Part shown: one piece after another, positions 8,882-15,535 of the stretch
Numbering within the stretch: the first letter of the stretch is position 1
Layout: each line of letters opens with the position of its first letter
Assembly (NCBI GenBank): GCA_016223145.1
Contig: JACRPN010000005.1
Coordinates: forward strand, 277,864-341,863
Direction of reading: 5' to 3'
Length of the DNA: 64,000 bases
DNA from: Armatimonadota bacterium
GTDB taxonomy: Bacteria; Armatimonadota; Fimbriimonadia; Fimbriimonadales; Fimbriimonadaceae
Program-made: the position numbers and the translations under genes
The notes under the pieces: generated by a model
What the model saw: the letters and a program-made list of their open reading frames with translations, nothing else
What the model was told of the DNA's origin: nothing
The model's database searches: none

Positions 8882-9400
8882 TTACACGTTCTTTTGCACG
8901 AAGATCTGGCCGTTCTCGACCTTGACGGGATGCTGTTCGAGGGGTTTGGGAGGCGGTCCAGACACGACGCTGCCGTCCTTGCCGAACACGCCGCCGTGGC
9001 AAGGGCAGAAGTAGCGGTCCTTTTCGCCAACCCAGTTGATCCTGCAGCCAAGGTGGGTGCACGCGGGGTCGAAGGCGATGACCTCCTCTCCCGACCTGTG
9101 AAGGAACACGGTGTACTTGCGGTCGACCAGCGCGTAGCCGTCCTTGATCTGCATCGTGAAGGAGGCCTCGCGGGTCTGCCCGTCTTGAATCTCCGAAAGG
9201 CCCAGCACGGGCACCCACATGCCTTTGGTCTTTCTTCCCAGAGGCGATCCCAGGAAGCCCAGGACCGGCCCGAGGACGACGCCTCCGACGATCAGGTTGA
9301 TGCCGGCCACCAGCCAGCCCAACAGCTTGCGCCGGGGCGGGCCTGGCTGATCGTTGATCGAATCGATCAGGGAGTTGGATACAGGTTGTTCGTTGCTCAT
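8882..9400 (-). CDS. Rieske 2Fe-2S protein
   Basis: 172 aa from ATG at 9400 (MSNEQPVSNSLID). One N-terminal membrane anchor (LLGWLVAGINLIVGGVVLG) is followed by the Rieske fold with both cluster-binding boxes, CTHLGC and CPCHGG. It passes electrons from quinol to a c-type cytochrome. It lies 28 nt downstream of the Fe-S/cytochrome fusion gene and 2 nt before cytochrome b. There is no separate cytochrome c1 gene; the cytochrome c module inside the fusion protein is the obvious candidate acceptor (inference). Confidence 0.95.
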   Translation of the reverse strand: MSNEQPVSNSLIDSINDQPGPPRRKLLGWLVAGINLIVGGVVLGPVLGFLGSPLGRKTKGMWVPVLGLSEIQDGQTREASFTMQIKDGYALVDRKYTVFLHRSGEEVIAFDPACTHLGCRINWVGEKDRYFCPCHGGVFGKDGSVVSGPPPKPLEQHPVKVENGQIFVQKNV

Positions 9401-9428
9401 GGTCTTGTCTTGGGTGTGATGGGCGTGC

Positions 9429-11336
9429 TCAGGGGTAATAGCGAAGCTTGACGGGGCCGTCAAAGCCCGGTTCCAGCTCCCTCATCAACTGCTCCGCGAT
9501 GCGCTGCGATTTGTGGTGGCGTCCCGGCGAGGGCTCGCGACGGAAGCCGATCTCCACGCCCGATTCGACGATGGCGTCGGCCAGCTTGGTGAGGGCCACC
9601 ATGGTCGGCACGATCCAAACGTGGGCGAAACGGGTGAACGGCGCGGTGGCGAGGAGCACGAGCACGATCGCCAGGTGATAGAGGTAGATCGGCATGACCC
9701 ATCCGGTCAGGCCGGCACGTTTCATCACAAGCGTCAGAAATCCTGCGACCAGCGCGTGGAAGAGCAGCGTGACGAACAGAAAGTCCCTGCCCTGAGTCAT
9801 GCCGTTGTCGATGTACTGGTCCTTGCGGTAGCGGACCATCACGTACATCACGCCGGTCATCGCCGCCGCACCACCCAGCACCGGGAGAAGCTTCAGGGGA
9901 TCGGTGAACGGCAGTTCAGAGCGCAGAGGGTTGAAGATCTGCATCAGCACGTCTCCGAGCATCAAGGCGCAGAAGCCATAGAGGATCAGGCCGTGCATGA
10001 ACCACCGAAACTTGTCCTTTCGGTAGAGCGAGGCGACGCAGAACCCGTCCACGATCAGCGACTGGAGCAGGACCCCGAAACTCTTGCCGAGTCCGAACTT
10101 CTTCATCGCGGGCCAGAGCTGCTTGGGCGCCGAGAGCCTGATCCAGTAGATCCAGATCTTCACGCCGAAGATCAGCGCAAACAGCGTAACGAGCGAGAAG
10201 ATGATCCCGACGTTCCTGGTGCTGAGCAAACTTCCGACCTTGTACGCGATCGGGATCTGCGTCTCATCCCAGGGCTTGGCCTTGACCTCTTCAAAGATCT
10301 CGCGAAGCTGTTGGGCGGAGAGATCGGCCTCCTTGGTGGCGGGCATCATGCCCTTACCCTTTCGCACGACTTCTTCGAACTTCTCCAGCGTGACCTTGGT
10401 CTGGGCGATCGGCGGGCCTAAGCCGCCCATCGCGCTCATTCCGTGGCAGCCCATGCAGTTCGAGGTCGCGAAATGATCGGTCGTGGGACGGGTTTTCAGG
10501 TTCTCAGGTACAGGGCTCTCAGAGGTCCCCTGACCCCGACCAAGGGCCGCCATCCCGAAAAGCATCAGCAGTGCAAGCAGAGTTGCCAGCCAATGGACTC
10601 CCATGCTTCCCGACTTCGCTTTCGGCGTGGTGGGCTTTCCTGCCGGGGAATCCAGCGGCTCGGCTCGCTCGACGCCGGCACGTTGCCCAAATGTCGAACT
10701 TGCCTGTTTCGCCATCGTGCCCAAATACCGACCTGCCGGATTGGTACCGGCTTCGGGCAGGAGCTGGAACGGTGACCTTTTTGTTTCAACCACCTGCTCC
10801 TCGATGTAGGTTGAGATTTCGCTCTCGGGATTGTCCATGTCGCCGAAGATACGCGCCTTGGTGGGGCACGCCACGACGCAAGCCGGATCGAGGCCGACGT
10901 CCACGCGCTGCACGCAATAGGTGCATTTGCGCGCAACGTTCTGGTTGAGTCGTGGCTTGACGAAGTCGCGCTCGTAGGCTTCGTCTTCGTTCAAATACCA
11001 GGCGTCCTCCGCCTTCAGCACGATGTTTCCGTAGGGGCACGCCGAGACGCAGGCGCCGGTGCCGCGGCAGCGGTCCTGGTCGATGAGCACCACACCGTCA
11101 GGGCGCATGAAGATCGCCTTGTTGGGACAAGCTTTCAAGCAAGCAGGATTCTCGCAGTGGTAGCAGAGCATTGGCAGATACACGCGCTTGGCGTCGGGAT
11201 ACTTGCCAGCCTCGATGTTGAGCACCCTTGCGAAGAACACGTCCATCGGGGTGCCGTTTTCCTGCTTGCAGGCCACCGTGCAGGCATCGCAACCAATGCA
11301 GCGCGTGAGGTCGATGAGCATCGCGAGCCTTGCCAT
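9429..11336 (-). CDS. Fusion: NarH-like Fe-S protein, cytochrome c and NarI-like cytochrome b
   Basis: 635 aa in one frame. Residues 1-170 are a four-cluster ferredoxin domain. Cys ligands are C13/16/19/23, C58/61/66/70, C90/96/100 and C138/141/153/157. Position 93 is Thr where a Cys would complete a 4Fe cluster, as in NarH where Trp leaves a 3Fe-4S. Residues 247-265 form a membrane segment that looks like a signal anchor. A c-type haem motif CMGCH follows at 294-298 with a candidate Met ligand in GKGMMPATK. The rest is a polytopic NarI/DsrM-like cytochrome b with His in FMHGLILYGF, LLFHALVAG, YLYHLAIV and RFAHVWIV. Topology predicts Fe-S clusters inside and haem c outside. Its ATG overlaps the NarG-like stop by 1 nt. 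Confidence 0.93.
   Translation of the reverse strand: MARLAMLIDLTRCIGCDACTVACKQENGTPMDVFFARVLNIEAGKYPDAKRVYLPMLCYHCENPACLKACPNKAIFMRPDGVVLIDQDRCRGTGACVSACPYGNIVLKAEDAWYLNEDEAYERDFVKPRLNQNVARKCTYCVQRVDVGLDPACVVACPTKARIFGDMDNPESEISTYIEEQVVETKRSPFQLLPEAGTNPAGRYLGTMAKQASSTFGQRAGVERAEPLDSPAGKPTTPKAKSGSMGVHWLATLLALLMLFGMAALGRGQGTSESPVPENLKTRPTTDHFATSNCMGCHGMSAMGGLGPPIAQTKVTLEKFEEVVRKGKGMMPATKEADLSAQQLREIFEEVKAKPWDETQIPIAYKVGSLLSTRNVGIIFSLVTLFALIFGVKIWIYWIRLSAPKQLWPAMKKFGLGKSFGVLLQSLIVDGFCVASLYRKDKFRWFMHGLILYGFCALMLGDVLMQIFNPLRSELPFTDPLKLLPVLGGAAAMTGVMYVMVRYRKDQYIDNGMTQGRDFLFVTLLFHALVAGFLTLVMKRAGLTGWVMPIYLYHLAIVLVLLATAPFTRFAHVWIVPTMVALTKLADAIVESGVEIGFRREPSPGRHHKSQRIAEQLMRELEPGFDGPVKLRYYP
10493..10508. 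repeat. Two octamer words inside the fusion gene linker
   Basis: TTTTCAGG followed by TTCTCAGG, the same words as in the arrays at 11371 and 28217 (opposite strand there). They encode the PENLKT part of the linker between the membrane anchor and the haem c motif. Confidence 0.65.
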
Positions 11337-13984
11337 TAGCGGGTGCCTCCTGCTGGATTGGGTTGCGGAGAGTTCAGGTTGCCAGGTTCTCCGGTTTTCA
11401 GGTTTTCAGGTCGTCCTGCCTGAACACCTGAAGACCCGAATACCTGAACACCAGGCCTTCTGGTGCCTTCCGGCTTGCCGTTTTCAACCTTGCGAACGTC
11501 CACACGGGTGTCCTTCCAGTGCTGCCCGGGCGCATACACCGCGGGCAGGTAGTAATTCTCGTGAGTTGGTTTGACCTTTTGGTGCGTGTGCGGGCCGTGG
11601 TACTTGCCCTCGGAGAGGTACCGGTCCCACCAACCGTGGTCGGTGCAAAGCACTCCAGGCTTGATCGTCTCCGTTACCAGCGCCCAAAGCCGATAAGCGC
11701 CATTGTCGTTGAAGATCTCGACTTCATCGCCATCCTCGATCCCGCGCATGGCCGCGTCGACCGGGTGGATCTCTACCACCGGGCCTCTGTTCATGTTCAG
11801 CAACAACGGATTGTTGCTGTGGGTCGAGTGGACCCGCCATTTGCTGTGTGGGGTCACGATGCTCAGCGGCAATTTCTGGTCCGTCTCTGGAAGATGTGAG
11901 AACGCCGCCTTGAAGATCGGCACCGTCTCTCCCAGCTTGTGGAAGACCTCTTCTTCCTTGTAAAACTCCATCCGCCCAGTCTTCAGGAACTCGCGTTGTG
12001 CGCCCTCAGGGAAGGGATAAGCCCGGGGCGGGAAGAGTTTCAGATCGTGGAACTGCTCATCGCAGCCCACCTCGGGGTCGTGCACTTTCAACCGGACCGG
12101 GCCCGCCTTGAGCTGGTCGATGGTGATGTCCTCGACCTCTTTGCCACCACCCTTGAGCATGATGTCGATGGCTCCCCACTCGTCGAGGTCGAAGTGCTTG
12201 AGCAAGGTAGGGTCCACACGGCGGACCAGTTCGCGCACGATCCAGAACTCGGTTCGCGAGTTGTATTGCGGCTTGACCACCTCGTTTTGAATCTGAAGGT
12301 ACGGGTGGCAGGAAGTACCGACCAGTTCGGTCTTCTCCCAGAACGTCGGGCAAGGGAGCACGACGTCGGCATATTCACACGTCGGGCTCATCGAGAAGTC
12401 CAGGCACACGAAGAGGTCGAGGTTGTCGATCGACCTCTTGAGCGGCTCGGAGAACTCCGTGACCAAAGGGTTGCCGTGAGAAACGAACAGCGCCTTGACC
12501 CCATCCTTCGGATACTTGATCTTGGGATTGATGGTCTCGGTGGCCTTGCCCATCACGAAGTAGTGCATGGGCAGGGGCTTCGGCCGAACGCCGCCCGGGA
12601 ACCAGAACGGGCTCACGTCGAGGCGGAAGTGGTGCTGCCCAGAGTAGATGGAAACCGATTCGCCTGGCTTGCCGTGCGCGCCGGCGAGAGCGGAGAGCAA
12701 TAGGATCGCCCGGATCGTCAGGTCGCCGTGGAGCCGGTGGTTGAGCCCCATGCCGATGATGATCGAGCTTGGCCGGTTGGTCGCGTACTCGCGGGCAAGG
12801 TCTTTGATGGTCTGCGCTGGGATGTCGGTGAGCTTCTCGACGTTTTCCGGACGGTACTCGTCACCGGAGATGACGTCCTCGAGGAGTTGGAAGACGGGCG
12901 TAACGCGGACGCGCTTCGTCGGAAGGTCCGAGGTCCGAGGTCCGAGGTCCGAGGCGTCCGCTTGTCCCTCAGGCCCTCGGTCCCTGATCTCAACTTCCCG
13001 AGTTCCGCGGAAGCTCGGCCTAAGTTCCTTCGGGAGCGCCAGAGAGTCCATCGGCAGCTTGTAGAGGCCGTCCGCGCCCTCATCCCAGACGACGAACTCC
13101 GCGTCGGTTCCCATCCCCACGTCGGAGGCTCGGAGCCGCTGGCCGTTGTCCTCGCGCACAAGGGTCGCAGTGTCTGTAAAGGTCTTGAGGAAGTCCCAAT
13201 CCACCAGGTCTTCGTTGATGATCACCTGGCACATCGAGAGCGCGAGCGCGCCGTCCGTCCCAGGCGTGATGGGCACCCAGACATCCGCGCCCTTGGCCGT
13301 CTGGCTGCAACGCGGGTCGATGCAGTAGATCTTGCAGCCGTTGCGCTGCTTGGCATATTGGGTCAGGAATTTCGCGTCGGGAATGCGGGTCTGGAAGACG
13401 TTGCTCGACCAGAGGATCGCCGTCTTGGCGTAGCCCCAGCTCTTGGTCTCGCACTCCACGCAGTCGATGCCGACCGTGTGCGTGAAGCCCATGCTGATGT
13501 CGCCGTTGAAGTCGTACGCCGTGGCGAACGACATCCCGAGCAGCGCGGCCATGCGGACCTGCGCCCCCTTCTGCACGTAGCCCGTGCCCACCACCTGGTT
13601 GAAGAGCAGCATGTGGTCGGCGCCGTGGTCCTTGATGATCCGCTTCATGTGCCCGGCGATGTGGTCGAGCGCCTCGTCCCAAGTGGCCTCTTTCCATTGC
13701 CCGGCTCCGCGCTCCCCTTGGCGGATAAGGGGCGACTTGATGCGGTCCGGTCCATAGATCAGGTGCGTCATCGACATGCCGCGCAAGCAGCCGCGCGGGT
13801 TGTATTCCGCGCACGGATAGTCGGCGGCCGGCTTGAGATCAACGATCACATCATCGACCACGGTCGCTAGCCATCCGCACGCGCCGGTGCAATTGGGGCT
13901 GTCGGTGGTGCGCACAACCTTGGCCTCGCCTTTCGGCGGTTCGGTCTGTTGGAATCTTCCCGGGACTTTGTAGCGTGTTGCCAT
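11336..13984 (-). CDS. NarG-like molybdopterin oxidoreductase catalytic subunit
   Basis: 882 aa. Type II DMSO-reductase family: Fe-S segment with C32-x3-C36 and C66 (NCTGAC ... NPRGCLRG), Mo-ligand candidate Asp158 in AYDFNGD matching NarG Asp222, then LWSSNVFQTRIPDAKF and a C-terminal MGD-binding domain (TPHSKWRVHSTHSNN, HPVDAAMRGIEDGDEV). It is shorter than E. coli NarG (about 1250 aa) and closer to PcrA/DdhA size. There is no twin-arginine signal, so it should be cytoplasmic. Position 28, where NarG has the His ligand, is Asp. Residues about 333-354 and the last 40 are encoded by short-word repeats. Two NarK-type transporters and NnrS nearby make nitrate the likeliest substrate; chlorate, selenate or nitrite oxidation cannot be excluded. 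Confidence 0.9.
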   Translation of the reverse strand: MATRYKVPGRFQQTEPPKGEAKVVRTTDSPNCTGACGWLATVVDDVIVDLKPAADYPCAEYNPRGCLRGMSMTHLIYGPDRIKSPLIRQGERGAGQWKEATWDEALDHIAGHMKRIIKDHGADHMLLFNQVVGTGYVQKGAQVRMAALLGMSFATAYDFNGDISMGFTHTVGIDCVECETKSWGYAKTAILWSSNVFQTRIPDAKFLTQYAKQRNGCKIYCIDPRCSQTAKGADVWVPITPGTDGALALSMCQVIINEDLVDWDFLKTFTDTATLVREDNGQRLRASDVGMGTDAEFVVWDEGADGLYKLPMDSLALPKELRPSFRGTREVEIRDRGPEGQADASDLGPRTSDLPTKRVRVTPVFQLLEDVISGDEYRPENVEKLTDIPAQTIKDLAREYATNRPSSIIIGMGLNHRLHGDLTIRAILLLSALAGAHGKPGESVSIYSGQHHFRLDVSPFWFPGGVRPKPLPMHYFVMGKATETINPKIKYPKDGVKALFVSHGNPLVTEFSEPLKRSIDNLDLFVCLDFSMSPTCEYADVVLPCPTFWEKTELVGTSCHPYLQIQNEVVKPQYNSRTEFWIVRELVRRVDPTLLKHFDLDEWGAIDIMLKGGGKEVEDITIDQLKAGPVRLKVHDPEVGCDEQFHDLKLFPPRAYPFPEGAQREFLKTGRMEFYKEEEVFHKLGETVPIFKAAFSHLPETDQKLPLSIVTPHSKWRVHSTHSNNPLLLNMNRGPVVEIHPVDAAMRGIEDGDEVEIFNDNGAYRLWALVTETIKPGVLCTDHGWWDRYLSEGKYHGPHTHQKVKPTHENYYLPAVYAPGQHWKDTRVDVRKVENGKPEGTRRPGVQVFGSSGVQAGRPENLKTGEPGNLNSPQPNPAGGTR
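11371..11458. repeat. Eleven in-phase octamer words inside the NarG-like C-terminus
   Basis: In strict 8-bp phase: AGTTCAGG, TTGCCAGG, TTCTCCGG, TTTTCAGG, TTTTCAGG, TCGTCCTG, CCTGAACA, CCTGAAGA, CCCGAATA, CCTGAACA, CCAGGCCT. The left five and right four are the same word family in opposite orientations around a spacer, so the array can fold back on itself. The reading frame passes through it. Confidence 0.85.
12924..12987. repeat. Word array inside the NarG-like coding region
   Basis: Four perfect 7-bp copies of AGGTCCG (12924-12951) are followed after a short spacer by three 8-bp words GTCCCTCA, GGCCCTCG, GTCCCTGA (12964-12987). The last set uses the same GTCCCTCx word seen at 6753-6830 and 33283-33310. 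It adds about 22 residues (RDRGPEGQAD..., SDLGPRTSDL) between conserved blocks. Confidence 0.8.
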
Positions 13985-14065
13985 CGGTCGAAATCCTTCC
14001 TGGCGCAGCGCCCGTTACTCGGGCGTCCGCTATCGAATACTTTGGGGTCGAGATTGATGCGCTGC

Positions 14066-14081
14066 TATGACAGCCGTCATA
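14066..14081. promoter_or_regulatory. Perfect operator-like inverted repeat, Crp/Fnr type, site 1
   Basis: TATGAC-AGCC-GTCATA, a perfect 6-bp-arm palindrome with N4 spacing. It lies 82 nt upstream of the NarG-like ATG, in the divergent promoter region. Length and spacing match an FNR-family site (TTGAT-N4-ATCAA), but the half-site is ATGAC. Confidence 0.8.
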
Positions 14082-14135
14082 GAACGGGTGTCGAACAAAG
14101 AACCCGGCACGGTCGAACCAAGCGCTCTTGTGCGA

Positions 14136-14151
14136 TATGTCCGCCGTCATA
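14136..14151. promoter_or_regulatory. Operator-like inverted repeat, Crp/Fnr type, site 2
   Basis: TATGTC-CGCC-GTCATA, one mismatch from site 1, exactly 70 bp away. It lies 64 nt before the AlgE-like ATG at 14216, so each divergent unit has its own copy. Confidence 0.78.
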
Positions 14152-14215
14152 GTCGCGCCGGATCGCCAGCGTCAACATCGGTTTCAGGGGGTTCTGCGCC
14201 CCAAAGGAAAGACCG

Positions 14216-15376
14216 ATGCTCTTCATGTCTGATGCCCAAGCCGTCGACACCAAATTCACCCTTGAAATCAGGGAGCGCTATGAGCGCCGACTGAACAAAG
14301 ACTTCCTAACCTCTGCCGCGGACAACCGCTCCGACCTCTACTCGAGGTTCAGACCCACTCTTGAGACCAAATTCGGCAAGAACGGCACGTTCGTGCTGCA
14401 GTATCAGTTCTCGTACGACGCCGCAAGAACCCCCGCCAAGAAATTCTCAACAGAGAATCAAGACGTCAATCAGGCGTACCTGAAGATCGCCGTTCCCAAT
14501 GGCTCTTTCACCGCCGGCCGCCAGAAGATCAACATTGGCAGCGAGCGACTGATCGGCTCGCTCGAGTGGGTGAACGTGCCCCGTTCCTATGACGGGTTCC
14601 GGTTTCAGCAAGGAGCTTTCGATGCGTTCGCAATGAAGGTGGGCGTGGCCGTGCCAAAGCCGGAGAACGCCGAGATCGTTGGCCTTACCTACAAGTCCGA
14701 CCTAGGCCAGACGCTCGCCGTCTACAAGAACGACGAGAGCGCGACCGGCAAGACCCACATCTGGACCATTGACCACTCCAACAAGCTGACCTTCGGCAAC
14801 ACAGACTTCGATTACGACATTGCGGCACAGGGCGGCAAGGTCACAGGCAAGGACCACTCGGCCTGGGCGGCGCACGGCGCAGTCACGTTCCGCAAGTCGA
14901 AGACCCAACGCGCCTATGTGGAGCTCAACGCCGCGAGCGGCGGGCACAGCGCCACCAAGAGCGAGACATTCGACAACCTTTATCCCACCAACCACAAGTT
15001 CTACGGCAGCATGGATATGCAGGGCTGGAAGAACATGGTGGAGTTTGCCGCCGGATGGCAGCAATCACTGAACGCCAAGACCGATCTCCACCTTCACGCC
15101 CACCTCTTTCGGCTGATGGACGCAAAGGACGCCTGGTACGGCGCAGGCGGAGCCCCCAACAAGGGCCCGTCTGGGGTGTACAAAGACGCGACGGGCGCCA
15201 GCGGCAAGGAAGTCGGGACGGAACTTGATCTGGAGTTTGCCTACCGGCACGACGCCACGACGACGCTAAACTTCGGTATCGGCAGCTTCAACCCTGGCAA
15301 GTTCATCAAGGCGAAGAACGGCGGCTCCGCCGACAGCCAGACCTGGTTCTTCTTGATGCTTTCGAAGAAGATGTAG
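14216..15376 (+). CDS. AlgE-like outer-membrane beta-barrel (alginate export family)
   Basis: 386 aa, RBS AAAGGAAAG before ATG. The sequence is rich in alternating polar/hydrophobic strands and has the family blocks ERYERRLNKDF, YLKIAVPNGSFTAGRQ, SERLIGSLEWVNVPRSYDGFRF and ends in an aromatic-containing strand (TWFFLMLSKKM). Barrels of this family accompany nitrate/nitrite genes in several bacteria and may act as a porin for the anion (inference). Oddity: the N-terminus (MLFMSDAQA) is too short for a normal signal peptide, and no in-frame start exists before an upstream stop at 14150. Either the true start was lost or the signal is truncated. Confidence 0.75.
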   Translation: MLFMSDAQAVDTKFTLEIRERYERRLNKDFLTSAADNRSDLYSRFRPTLETKFGKNGTFVLQYQFSYDAARTPAKKFSTENQDVNQAYLKIAVPNGSFTAGRQKINIGSERLIGSLEWVNVPRSYDGFRFQQGAFDAFAMKVGVAVPKPENAEIVGLTYKSDLGQTLAVYKNDESATGKTHIWTIDHSNKLTFGNTDFDYDIAAQGGKVTGKDHSAWAAHGAVTFRKSKTQRAYVELNAASGGHSATKSETFDNLYPTNHKFYGSMDMQGWKNMVEFAAGWQQSLNAKTDLHLHAHLFRLMDAKDAWYGAGGAPNKGPSGVYKDATGASGKEVGTELDLEFAYRHDATTTLNFGIGSFNPGKFIKAKNGGSADSQTWFFLMLSKKM

Positions 15377-15491
15377 CCGAGCATTCTCAACTCCAGAAAC
15401 GCCGAGAGCGCCGGGACAATGTCCCAGCGCTCTCTCTTTATCGGGCAGCCTATCCTCTTCATGATAGGCCCTGCAACAGCGACATGCGCTG

Positions 15492-15507
15492 TATGACGTC
15501 CGTCATG
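15492..15507. promoter_or_regulatory. Operator-like inverted repeat, Crp/Fnr type, site 3
   Basis: TATGAC-GTCC-GTCATG, one outer-base mismatch. It is centred about 36 nt before the GTG at 15536, so with class II geometry (-41.5) the transcript would be nearly leaderless. Outside it lies a second inverted pair, CGACATG and CATGTCG. Confidence 0.75.
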
Positions 15508-15535
15508 TCGCCAGCTCCGGAGGACCGCCAGCATA

